DNA of 5,741 nt from an uncultured Clostridia bacterium (GTDB lineage Bacteria; Bacillota; Clostridia; Christensenellales; Aristaeellaceae). The notes below the pieces were generated by a model. The model had not been told where the DNA came from, did no database searches, and saw only the letters and a program-made list of their open reading frames with translations. Below, piece by piece: positions 1-5,517 of this stretch (position 1 is the stretch's first letter; every line of letters begins with the position of its first letter). A program made the translations under genes and the position numbers. The stretch is from positions 1-5,741 of the forward strand of contig CAJFUU010000067.1 in the NCBI GenBank assembly GCA_904420265.1. Reading direction: 5' to 3'.

Positions 1-56
1 ACTGCTGCATCGTAAACTCGGACGGAGAAATTCTTGTGGATGCCGGTCGCTGTTGA
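1..56 (+). CDS. Possible C-terminal tail of an unidentified convergent gene (partial)
   Basis: Read from base 3, one plus-strand frame is open from the window edge to a TGA at 54-56 and encodes CCIVNSDGEILVDAGRC. The composition (NSDGEILVDAG) looks like real protein, and a convergent gene ending here would fit the two-sided terminator 44 bases downstream. The other two plus frames are less protein-like: one stops at 13-15. Only 17 residues are visible, so no family can be named and chance is a real alternative. The minus strand of this stretch shows no start or ribosome binding site for a further gene. Confidence 0.3.
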   Translation, partial: CCIVNSDGEILVDAGRC

Positions 57-99
57 GAACAACCTTCCTATCAAAAATGCAGGAAAATTGTAAAAAACT

Positions 100-135
100 G
101 ACAAGACGCAGAAATTCAGGTTTCTGCGTCTTGTC
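100..135. terminator. Strong bidirectional intrinsic terminator
   Basis: A perfect 15-bp inverted repeat (GACAAGACGCAGAAA / TTTCTGCGTCTTGTC) flanks a 6-nt loop. Read on the minus strand, the stem is followed by AGTTTTTTAC, a good U-tract, so it should end the ynbB transcript 60 nt after its stop codon. Read on the plus strand, it is preceded by an A-run and followed by TTTGTTG, a weaker U-tract that could serve a convergent gene ending near base 56. It is the only convincing intrinsic terminator in the window. Confidence 0.92.
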
Positions 136-195
136 TTTGTTGAAATTGTCATGCCTGGCCCCGTTTCCCCTGCATGCCTATCGGCCTTTCCTCTC

Positions 196-1464
196 CTACA
201 GCTTCAACAGCCCTCTTTCCACCATCAGCGCAACGGCGCCCTCAACGCCCAATCGCCCGTGCGCATAGGTCAGAGCCCCCTGTAAGTAGCCGATGTATGG
301 CGCGCGGATGGGCGCGTCGGCGCTCAATTCAATGGATGCGCCGGAGACGAACGTGCCCGCCGCCATGATGACCGGGTCCTGATATCCGGGCATGGCCCAA
401 GGCTCGGGAACCGCCTCTGCATCCACCGGGGAGCACATCTGGATGGCCTGACAAAAGGCGATCAATTTTTCCGCGTCATGAAAACGTATGGCCTCAATGA
501 TGTCGTTGCGCGGCGCGTCCCAGGCCGGATTGACCGCGAAGCCAAGCTGTTCGAAAACCCGCGCGGCGAGTATAGCGCTTTTAACCGCTTGCGCCACAGT
601 GTGCGGGGCCAAAAACAATCCCTGATAAAAGGGCTGATAGCTGCCCGCATAGGAGCCGACCTCTGCGCCAATCCCCGGCGAAGTCAGGCGGCAGGCCACT
701 TTTTCCACAAAGGCGCGTTTGCCGGCCACATAGCCGCCGGTTGGCGCCAGCCCGCCACCTGGATTCTTGATCAGCGACCCGGCCAACAGATCGGCGCGCG
801 GTTCGCGCTGGTCGGTAAATTCGCCATAGCAGTTGTCCACCATCACACACACGTCTGGACGGAGGCGATGGATGGCCTCAATCGCTGCGTCGATTTGCGC
901 AACCGACAGCGAAGGCCGCCAGTCATAGCCGCGCGAGCGCTGAATGAGCACCAGTTTGACCGATGGCGCAAGTTGCCCAAGTACGCCTTCAATGTCGATT
1001 TCGCCGTCTGGCCGCAAGCCGACTTCGCGATAGCCGACGTCAAAATCCCGCAGCGAGCCGCTGCCTGGCTCGCCGGCAATGCCTATAACCTCTTCCAGCG
1101 TGTCATAGGGCTTTCCTGCCGCCGCCAACATTTCGTCGCCGGGGCGGAGTACGCCGTAGAGACACAGCGCCAGCGCATGCGTACCGGAAGCGATTTGCGG
1201 GCGCACGAGCGCATCCTCGGTTTCAAAAACAAAGGAAAACAGCTTTGAAAGCGTATCGCGGCCGATATCGTCATAGCCGTAGCCGGTTGTGGGCGCAAAA
1301 TGCCGCGCGCCGACGCGATATTCCTGAAAGGCGCGTACAACGCGACGCGTGTTGACGCGCTCAATGGCGTCCACGCGCGCAAAAGCCGTTTGGCAGTCTT
1401 CCTCCGCGCGCTGTATCCGCTCCGCAACCTGGGCGGGAATTTCGGGAATGCGAATGTTTGCCAT
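196..1464 (-). CDS. ynbB: YnbB-like PLP-dependent protein (methionine gamma-lyase / aluminium resistance family)
   Basis: This 422-residue protein belongs to the fold-type I PLP family of Cys/Met metabolism enzymes annotated as 'methionine gamma-lyase family' or 'aluminium resistance protein' in Bacillota. The true substrate is not settled for most members, so a lyase function is family inference. Visible features: conserved N-terminal motif YGYDDIGRD (62-70); SGTHAL (93-98), probably contacting the cofactor phosphate; KPYDTLEEVIG (118-128); VMVDNCYGEF with D210, probably pairing with the pyridine nitrogen; and SLIKNPGGG with K233, the expected Schiff-base lysine. The C-terminus carries ASIELSADAPIR (376-387), typical of the family. 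Length is normal and all key residues are present. I chose the ATG at 1464 because it follows GAAGGAGATAAT and gives family length; the frame stays open upstream to 1884 but that part is unrelated. The gene is the last one before the 100-135 terminator, and a decayed copy lies just upstream. Confidence 0.93.
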   Translation of the reverse strand: MANIRIPEIPAQVAERIQRAEEDCQTAFARVDAIERVNTRRVVRAFQEYRVGARHFAPTTGYGYDDIGRDTLSKLFSFVFETEDALVRPQIASGTHALALCLYGVLRPGDEMLAAAGKPYDTLEEVIGIAGEPGSGSLRDFDVGYREVGLRPDGEIDIEGVLGQLAPSVKLVLIQRSRGYDWRPSLSVAQIDAAIEAIHRLRPDVCVMVDNCYGEFTDQREPRADLLAGSLIKNPGGGLAPTGGYVAGKRAFVEKVACRLTSPGIGAEVGSYAGSYQPFYQGLFLAPHTVAQAVKSAILAARVFEQLGFAVNPAWDAPRNDIIEAIRFHDAEKLIAFCQAIQMCSPVDAEAVPEPWAMPGYQDPVIMAAGTFVSGASIELSADAPIRAPYIGYLQGALTYAHGRLGVEGAVALMVERGLLKL

Positions 1465-1469
1465 ATTAT

Positions 1470-1475
1470 CTCCTT
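1470..1475 (-). promoter_or_regulatory. Ribosome binding site of ynbB
   Basis: AAGGAG ends 5 nt before the ATG at 1464. It fixes the start and argues against the in-frame extension of about 140 codons that stays open to 1884. Confidence 0.85.
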
Positions 1476-1497
1476 CAATCGTTTTGTAATGCGCAGA

Positions 1498-1517
1498 TTC
1501 GAGCGGCCGCGCTTGAA
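1498..1517. repeat. Imperfect 8-bp inverted repeat in the ynbB leader
   Basis: TTCGAGCG and CGCTTGAA flank GCCG. The arms pair at 7 of 8 positions. In minus-strand RNA the odd position is an A-C mismatch, and in plus-strand RNA it would be a G-U pair. It contains a GCGGCCGC sequence. No T-run follows, so it is not an intrinsic terminator. It sits 34 nt upstream of the ynbB start and may be fortuitous. Confidence 0.4.
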
Positions 1518-1556
1518 GCGGGTCTGCATCCGCAGTCTGCAAAAACCAAACGCGGT

Positions 1557-1580
1557 GGTTATTGAACGGCCCCAATAACC
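1557..1580. repeat. Perfect 8-bp inverted repeat in the ynbB leader
   Basis: GGTTATTG and CAATAACC are exact reverse complements separated by 8 nt (AACGGCCC). The arms are AT-richer than the surroundings. The site is about 93 nt upstream of the ynbB start codon. It could be an operator for a dimeric regulator or an RNA hairpin; there is no U-tract, so termination is unlikely. Function is unknown. Confidence 0.55.
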
Positions 1581-1687
1581 TCTCATCGAGGCGCCAACTT
1601 CCGCCATGAAATGGAAAGGAAACAGCCGGAAAGCAACCACTGGAGCCGCAGTCACATGCACGGGATTGCCTTTCCCTGCACGCCCCG

Positions 1688-2035
1688 CTATGCTGTGCCC
1701 TCGATGCCGCCCTGTTCCACAGGGCGTGAACGCGCTCGATCTTCGTGGAGGATATGCCGCGCTGCTCTCTCGCGCCGCCCATGCGCCTACGCCCATGTAT
1801 GACGGTGATGTGAACAATGCCGCGTTCGCTTGTCCGAGCAATGGACGGCCATTCAGCGTATCGCGGCCAGCGTCGCCATGGCATAAAGTCGAGCAGACGC
1901 GATATTCCCGAAAGGCGTGCACAAAGCGGCGCGGACGACGCGTTCAGGGCGTTTATAAGCGCAAAAGCTGTTTGGCATTTCCTCTCCGCGCGCCATATCC
2001 GCTGCGCAACCTTTTTGAAAAAACGGAGAGTCCAT
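1688..2035 (-). pseudogene. Decayed, internally deleted second copy of ynbB
   Basis: Bases 1954-2012 align with 1372-1430 of intact ynbB without gaps at 46 of 59 positions. Bases 1896-1917 match 1312-1333 at 21 of 22, and 1855-1868 match 1250-1263 exactly. The three minus frames in turn give VAQRIWRAERKCQTAFA, RVVRA and FREYRV...GRDTL against VAERIQRAEEDCQTAFA, RVVRA and FQEYRV...GRDTL, so frameshifts are present (one interval is 2 nt short). A 21-nt loss removes the PTTGYGY part of the conserved motif. From about 1848 leftward the sequence instead resembles codons ~375-422 (PSIARTSERGI against ASIELSADAPI; ATGTATG at 1795-1801 against 293-299), ending near a TAG at 1688-1690. About 0.9 kb of the middle, including the PLP lysine, is missing. 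Its ATG (2035-2033) overlaps the miaA stop as TAATG, with no strong ribosome site. A 60-codon frame still runs from that ATG to about 1853. The 5' half is secure; the 3' half is likely but less similar. Confidence 0.85.
1708..1726. repeat. Perfect 8-bp hairpin with 3-nt loop inside the ynbB relic
   Basis: CGCCCTGT and ACAGGGCG are exact reverse complements around a TCC loop (GGA on the minus strand). The stem is GC-rich and would be stable as RNA, but no U-tract follows on either strand. It lies in the part of the relic that matches the last codons of ynbB, where the intact gene has no equivalent hairpin, so it arose after the copy decayed. It may be fortuitous or may slow or protect the read-through transcript. 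Confidence 0.5.
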
Positions 2036-2973
2036 TAAGTCCGCGCTGTTTCAAAGTCGCGCCATATCGCTTCGGCAATTTGGGCGGCTGTGCGTCCCTG
2101 CGCCGGAACCCAATGCACGCGCGCGTCGCGCCGGAACCAGGTCAGTTGACGCTTGGCATAGTTTCGCGTGGCTTGCTTGAGCGTTTCCACAGCCTCGTCC
2201 AACGTTTGTTCGCCACGCAGAGCGGCGGCGATTTCCTTGTAGCCGATGGCCTGCGCGGCAGTGGAAAAGGCGGCCTCATTTTGCATCAAGCGGCGCACTT
2301 CGTCAACAAGCCCGTCGGCGAGCATGGCGTCCACGCGATGATTGATGCGTTCGTAGAGCGCTTCACGCGGCCAATCCAGCGCATAAATGCGTTCTGCAAA
2401 CGGGCCTTCCCCGCGTTGCGCGTCCAACGCCGCCTGTTCGGTCTGCGTGCGGCCCGTCAGGCGGTGGATTTCCAACGCCCGTACCACGCGGCGCACATCG
2501 TTGGGATGCAATCGCGCCGCGCTTGCGGGATCAACCTCCGCCAACATGGCATGCAGGCGCGCGCGACCGTCCGGCCCCTCGGCAATGTGCATGAACTCCG
2601 CGCGCACTTCCTCGTTTCCCTGTGCCGCGAAGCCAAGGGTGCGTGTGAGGGCGTTAATGTACAGGCCCGTTCCCCCGCAGACAATCGGCAGTTTTCCGCG
2701 GCTCAGAATGCCTTTGATACAGGCAAGCGCCTGTTCCCGGTATGCGGCGGCGCTGCATTTGTCGCTGGGCGAGGCTACGGCCAGCATGTGGTGCACCACG
2801 CCGCGCATTTCCGCCGCAGTGGGCATGGCCGTGAGGATGTCCATGCCGCGATAAACCTGCATCGAATCCGCAGAAACAACTTCTCCATTCGCGCGCAGGG
2901 CAAGTTCCACGCTCACGGCGGTCTTTCCGGAGGCCGTAGGCCCAGCGACGACCAAAAGCCGGGGCTTATGCAA
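2035..2973 (-). CDS. miaA: tRNA dimethylallyltransferase MiaA
   Basis: MiaA transfers a dimethylallyl group from DMAPP to N6 of adenosine 37 in tRNAs that read UNN codons, the first step to i6A and ms2i6A. The 312-residue length is normal. Motifs in order: P-loop GPTASGKT (11-18); SADSMQVYRGMD (34-45) with the catalytic-site D36 and Q39; HHMLAVASP (61-69); PIVCGGTGLYI (96-106); RVVRALEIHRLTG for tRNA contact; and C-terminal IGYKEI and YAKRQLTWFRR. The segment after the Q-V-Y motif reads DILTAMP where many MiaA proteins have DIGTAKP, a mild oddity. The start is TTG at 2973: a TGA lies two codons upstream in frame, the P-loop is in place, and AGGAG is 9 nt before it. It follows mutL by 41 nt, consistent with an operon. 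Its TAA shares a base with the ATG of the ynbB relic. Confidence 0.97.
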   Translation of the reverse strand: MHKPRLLVVAGPTASGKTAVSVELALRANGEVVSADSMQVYRGMDILTAMPTAAEMRGVVHHMLAVASPSDKCSAAAYREQALACIKGILSRGKLPIVCGGTGLYINALTRTLGFAAQGNEEVRAEFMHIAEGPDGRARLHAMLAEVDPASAARLHPNDVRRVVRALEIHRLTGRTQTEQAALDAQRGEGPFAERIYALDWPREALYERINHRVDAMLADGLVDEVRRLMQNEAAFSTAAQAIGYKEIAAALRGEQTLDEAVETLKQATRNYAKRQLTWFRRDARVHWVPAQGRTAAQIAEAIWRDFETART

Positions 2974-2982
2974 GGCTCATCT

Positions 2983-2987
2983 CTCCT
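2983..2987 (-). promoter_or_regulatory. Ribosome binding site deciding the miaA TTG start
   Basis: AGGAG sits 9 nt upstream of the TTG at 2973-2971. An ATG at 2980-2978 is only 2 nt from this site, and its frame closes after four codons (MSLA, then TAA), overlapping the TTG. The spacing favours the TTG, and no other in-frame start precedes the P-loop. Confidence 0.75.
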
Positions 2988-3014
2988 CAATGCCAAGTGA
3001 AAACGTCGCGGGAC

Positions 3015-4922
3015 TTACTGAATTCGTTTAAACATGCGCTCAATTTCGCGCCTGGAAAACGTTTTTACAATGGGCCTGCCGTGTGGACAGGTGGGCGGCG
3101 CGCCGGAGGCCTCCATCTTTGCGAGCAAGGCGTCAATTTCCGAATCCGTGAGCCGGTCGCCGGCTTTGACCGCGCCTTTGCAGGCCTTTTGCAGTATCTC
3201 ATCCCGCCGCGCTTCCAAAGCGGCCGATCCCAGCGTGGAAAGCGCGGCAATGGTTTCCATAAAGCGCGGCCGCAAATCGGCGCGCCCGAGGATATGCGGC
3301 ACGGCGCGGATTTGCAGATCCCGCTCGCCAATGGGCGAGATGTCATAACCCGCGGCAGTGAGCGCGTCCAAATTATCTTCAACAAGCGCCATTTCATGTG
3401 CGGTTACGCGCACAATCTCCGGCGTAAGCAAACGTTGCGAAGCCCTGCCGGCATCCACAGCCTTGACCAGTTCGTCATAGCGAAGGCGCTCATGCGCGGC
3501 GTGCTGGTCGATGAGCATGAACGCATCTTCGCATTCAAGCAATATATAGGTTTTAAACAGCACGCCGATGACGCGATATTGCGGACGCGCCTCCAAATCC
3601 ATGGCAACAGGCGTGACGGAAACCTGCGGCGCTTCCAGCGGCAACTGTACCGGAGGTTGTGACAAAGCGACGCCATGCTCGCGCAAAGCCGGAGAACCGT
3701 CCGAAAAATTCCCCAGCCGCTTGCGTTCGGCGCGCAGCATGTCTTGAAGAGTATCATTGTTATCAAAGACTTGGGTCTTTCTATTAAAGACTTCGGTTTC
3801 TGGATTATGGATATCGGTTTCTTTATTTGAGACCTCGGTTTTTAATTGCGGCGCGGCGCCTTCATGCAGCGGAACCTGCTGCACCGTTCGCACGACGTTG
3901 ATTTCCGATGGCTTTTTGCGTGCTTCCTCAAGCAATGAACCGCCCTCCAAACCGCTGGCGAGCATGCTCTCCACGCTCAGGCGCGTCGCCGCCTCATCGC
4001 GAAAGCGTACCTCCAACTTGTTGGGATGTACGTTGACATCTACGCTGGCGGGCGGAAGTGTCAATTCCAGTGCGCACATGGGATACATGCCAATGGTCAC
4101 CCGCTCGCGGCAGACGCTTTCCAATGCTTGGGACAAAAGCGCGCAACGCACGCTGCGGCCATTGATGAAAAATACCTCGTGGCCGCGCGTCGATTTTGCC
4201 TGTTCGCCCACGCCTACCAGGCCGCGCAGGCGCAGACCGCCCTCGCTGCGGTCGATGGAAAGCATTTTCTCGGCGGTTTCGCGTCCGTATACGGCAAACA
4301 CGGCATGGCGCAAATCGCCATCGCCAAAACTATGATACAGCGTGCGGCCGTTGCTAATAAACCGGAAAGAAACGACAGGGTTGCCGAGAATCATGCGCGC
4401 GACCGCATCGCTGACCAATGCCCCCTCGTATTGCGGTTTTTTGAGAAACGCGCGGCGCACGGGAAGATTGAAAAACAGGTCGCGCATCACAACAGTGGTA
4501 CCCTCCGGGCAGCCAAACTCGCGCACCGTCATGTTTTTCCCGCCTTCAACGTTCAGACGCACGCCCGATTCCTGGCCCTTGGCGCGCGTAGTCATCTCCA
4601 CACGCGAAACGGCCGCAATGGACGGCAGCGCTTCGCCGCGAAAGCCAAGCGTGCGAATATCGTCCAATTGCGAGGCGCTGGTCAATTTTGACGTGGCATG
4701 GTTTTCAAAGGCGAGACGCACCTGGCCCGGTTCTATGCCGCAACCGTTATCCGTAACGCGCAGATAAGCGATTCCTCCCTCGCGGATTTCCACCGTCACC
4801 GACGTCGCGCCCGCGTCCAGCGCGTTTTCCACCAGTTCTTTGACGACGGACGCGGGCCGTTCCACGACCTCTCCGGCGGCAATGCGGCCGACGGTGGCTG
4901 CGTCCAGTATGCGAATGGCCAT
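3015..4922 (-). CDS. mutL: DNA mismatch repair endonuclease MutL
   Basis: MutL couples MutS mismatch recognition to strand nicking and downstream repair. The protein is 635 residues, a normal length. The N-terminal GHKL ATPase is complete: E29 and N33 in KELVENALDAGA, D58-N-G60-C-G62, GFRGEAL (93-99), and the GTTVVMRDLFFNLPVRRAFL segment. A transducer domain follows, then a variable linker (roughly 330-440) holding a four-copy repeat. The C-terminal nuclease motifs are present: DQHAAHERLRYD (472-483), ACKGAVKAG (580-588) and CPHGRP (612-617), so this is a nicking MutL of the MutH-free type. In the consensus DQHA(X)2E(X)4E the last position is D483 here rather than E, followed by E484. I chose the ATG at 4922 because it has GGAGGAG 3 nt upstream and starts MAIRILD as the family does; the in-frame ATG at 4955 would overlap the GNAT gene and add 11 atypical residues. 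Confidence 0.98.
   Translation of the reverse strand: MAIRILDAATVGRIAAGEVVERPASVVKELVENALDAGATSVTVEIREGGIAYLRVTDNGCGIEPGQVRLAFENHATSKLTSASQLDDIRTLGFRGEALPSIAAVSRVEMTTRAKGQESGVRLNVEGGKNMTVREFGCPEGTTVVMRDLFFNLPVRRAFLKKPQYEGALVSDAVARMILGNPVVSFRFISNGRTLYHSFGDGDLRHAVFAVYGRETAEKMLSIDRSEGGLRLRGLVGVGEQAKSTRGHEVFFINGRSVRCALLSQALESVCRERVTIGMYPMCALELTLPPASVDVNVHPNKLEVRFRDEAATRLSVESMLASGLEGGSLLEEARKKPSEINVVRTVQQVPLHEGAAPQLKTEVSNKETDIHNPETEVFNRKTQVFDNNDTLQDMLRAERKRLGNFSDGSPALREHGVALSQPPVQLPLEAPQVSVTPVAMDLEARPQYRVIGVLFKTYILLECEDAFMLIDQHAAHERLRYDELVKAVDAGRASQRLLTPEIVRVTAHEMALVEDNLDALTAAGYDISPIGERDLQIRAVPHILGRADLRPRFMETIAALSTLGSAALEARRDEILQKACKGAVKAGDRLTDSEIDALLAKMEASGAPPTCPHGRPIVKTFSRREIERMFKRIQ
3758..3841 (-). 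repeat. Four 21-bp imperfect tandem repeats within the mutL linker
   Basis: Four consecutive 21-base units (3758-3778, 3779-3799, 3800-3820, 3821-3841) share a pattern of AT-rich bases followed by GAC/GAT, then TCGGTTT or a close variant. They encode a seven-residue repeat at about residues 361-388 of MutL: KTEVSNK, ETDIHNP, ETEVFNR, KTQVFDN. The unit is exactly seven codons, so copy-number change keeps the frame. The block is much more AT-rich than the surrounding gene and lies in the linker between ATPase and nuclease domains, where length varies among MutL proteins. Confidence 0.88.
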
Positions 4923-4925
4923 GTT

Positions 4926-4932
4926 CTCCTCC
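4926..4932 (-). promoter_or_regulatory. Ribosome binding site of mutL
   Basis: GGAGGAG fills most of the 11-nt gap between the GNAT stop codon (4936-4934) and the mutL ATG at 4922, only 3 nt from that ATG. It settles the start at MAIRILD and the tight coupling to the upstream gene. Confidence 0.85.
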
Positions 4933-4933
4933 G

Positions 4934-5500
4934 TTATCTGCCTGCTTGCAGGCATTGCATAAAATCTATGCCTGTTTTTTCCGATACAATTTGCCAGCCG
5001 ACCTCCTCATCTGCATGCGCGCGCAATACAGGCCGGAACCCAAAGCGATGGTAAACCTTGATCGCCACCCAACTTGCAGTTTGCGTGGTCAGATAGGCAC
5101 TGCGATAACCCAGCGTGCGCAATTGCTGCATCGCCAGCGACACAATGACGCGGGACAACCCCCGCCCCTGATGCGCTGCATCGACGCTCACCCAGTGCAG
5201 CCTTCCCTCCGATGCGCTTTCATGCCAAGCGGTGGCCGTGGCAAAAGGTACGCCGCCGTCCGTGAGAAAAATCATGCGTTCTTCCAGGTTCCCATCGCGA
5301 AAAACGCTTTGAAAGCGCTCCAATCCCTTCCCCGGATGGTCAAACTCCCCCGCCGACGTTTCAATTTCCGCCCAAAAGCGCTCGTCGCCCGGCCGGTAAA
5401 AACGCCAACCGTAAGGCTCGGGCACGTTGAAAGTGGGCAGGCCCTCCAGCGAGCCGGCCCGCATGGCCAGGGAAATCATCGGCACCGTCTTATCCCACAT
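4934..5500 (-). CDS. GNAT-family N-acetyltransferase
   Basis: This 188-residue protein is a probable acetyl-CoA-dependent N-acetyltransferase; the acceptor is unknown. The acetyl-CoA binding core is at residues 101-131: strand LHWVSVDAAH, then the pyrophosphate loop QGRGLS (111-116) matching the family's (Q/R)xxGx(G/A) motif, then the helix SRVIVSLAMQQLRTLG. The motif B region is AYLTTQTASWVAIKVYHRFGF (136-155), with Y150 where the general-acid tyrosine usually lies; the common asparagine before the helix is replaced by serine or tryptophan here. The N-terminal ~80 residues (PEPYGWRFYRPGDERFW) match the usual start of the domain. No signal peptide or membrane segment is evident. It starts 17 nt after mutS and ends 11 nt before mutL, so it is embedded in the mismatch repair operon. 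That position suggests co-transcription but not necessarily a role in repair. Confidence 0.9.
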   Translation of the reverse strand: MWDKTVPMISLAMRAGSLEGLPTFNVPEPYGWRFYRPGDERFWAEIETSAGEFDHPGKGLERFQSVFRDGNLEERMIFLTDGGVPFATATAWHESASEGRLHWVSVDAAHQGRGLSRVIVSLAMQQLRTLGYRSAYLTTQTASWVAIKVYHRFGFRPVLRAHADEEVGWQIVSEKTGIDFMQCLQAGR

Positions 5501-5507
5501 GTTCTTT

Positions 5508-5513
5508 CCTCCT
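5508..5513 (-). promoter_or_regulatory. Ribosome binding site of the GNAT gene
   Basis: A full-consensus AGGAGG lies 7 nt upstream of the ATG at 5500, within the 17-nt gap after the mutS stop codon. Confidence 0.88.
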
Positions 5514-5517
5514 GCTT

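Larger units (their letters stand above)
1465..1687 (-). other. Leader region upstream of ynbB
   Basis: This stretch lies between the end of the ynbB relic and the intact ynbB start. I see no credible gene in it. Its last ~35-40 bases on the relic side (about 1650-1687) resemble the 3' flank of the intact ynbB (about 157-195). The rest holds two inverted repeats, listed separately, and the ynbB ribosome binding site. I could not identify a convincing -35/-10 pair, and the T-box, SAM and other common riboswitch cores were not recognised by eye. It may be an untranslated spacer in a read-through transcript, or it may carry a private promoter. Confidence 0.5.

Noticed and set aside
1708..1726. 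Hairpin as an intrinsic terminator isolating ynbB from miaA
   Set aside because: The stem is strong but no U-tract follows on either strand.
1465..1884. In-frame N-terminal extension of ynbB to an ATG at 1884, giving a 562-residue protein
   Set aside because: The extra ~140 residues do not resemble the family, a good ribosome site lies directly before the ATG at 1464, and part of the extension is the relic copy.
1688..2035. Relic as an insertion sequence, MITE or attachment-site duplication
   Set aside because: No terminal inverted repeats or flanking target duplications were seen, and the sequence is explained by homology to the adjacent ynbB.
1606..3000. Long plus-strand open frame of 464 codons
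   Set aside because: It runs antisense to miaA and the relic, starts inside the ynbB leader, has no ribosome site, and its composition is that of a shadow frame in GC-rich coding DNA.
3015..4691. Several plus-strand frames of 100-220 codons opposite mutL
   Set aside because: All lie within the well-supported mutL gene and show no domain features; they are antisense shadows.
4923..4955. Upstream mutL start at 4955
   Set aside because: It would overlap the end of the GNAT gene and add 11 residues before the universally conserved MutL start; GGAGGAG sits just before the ATG at 4922.
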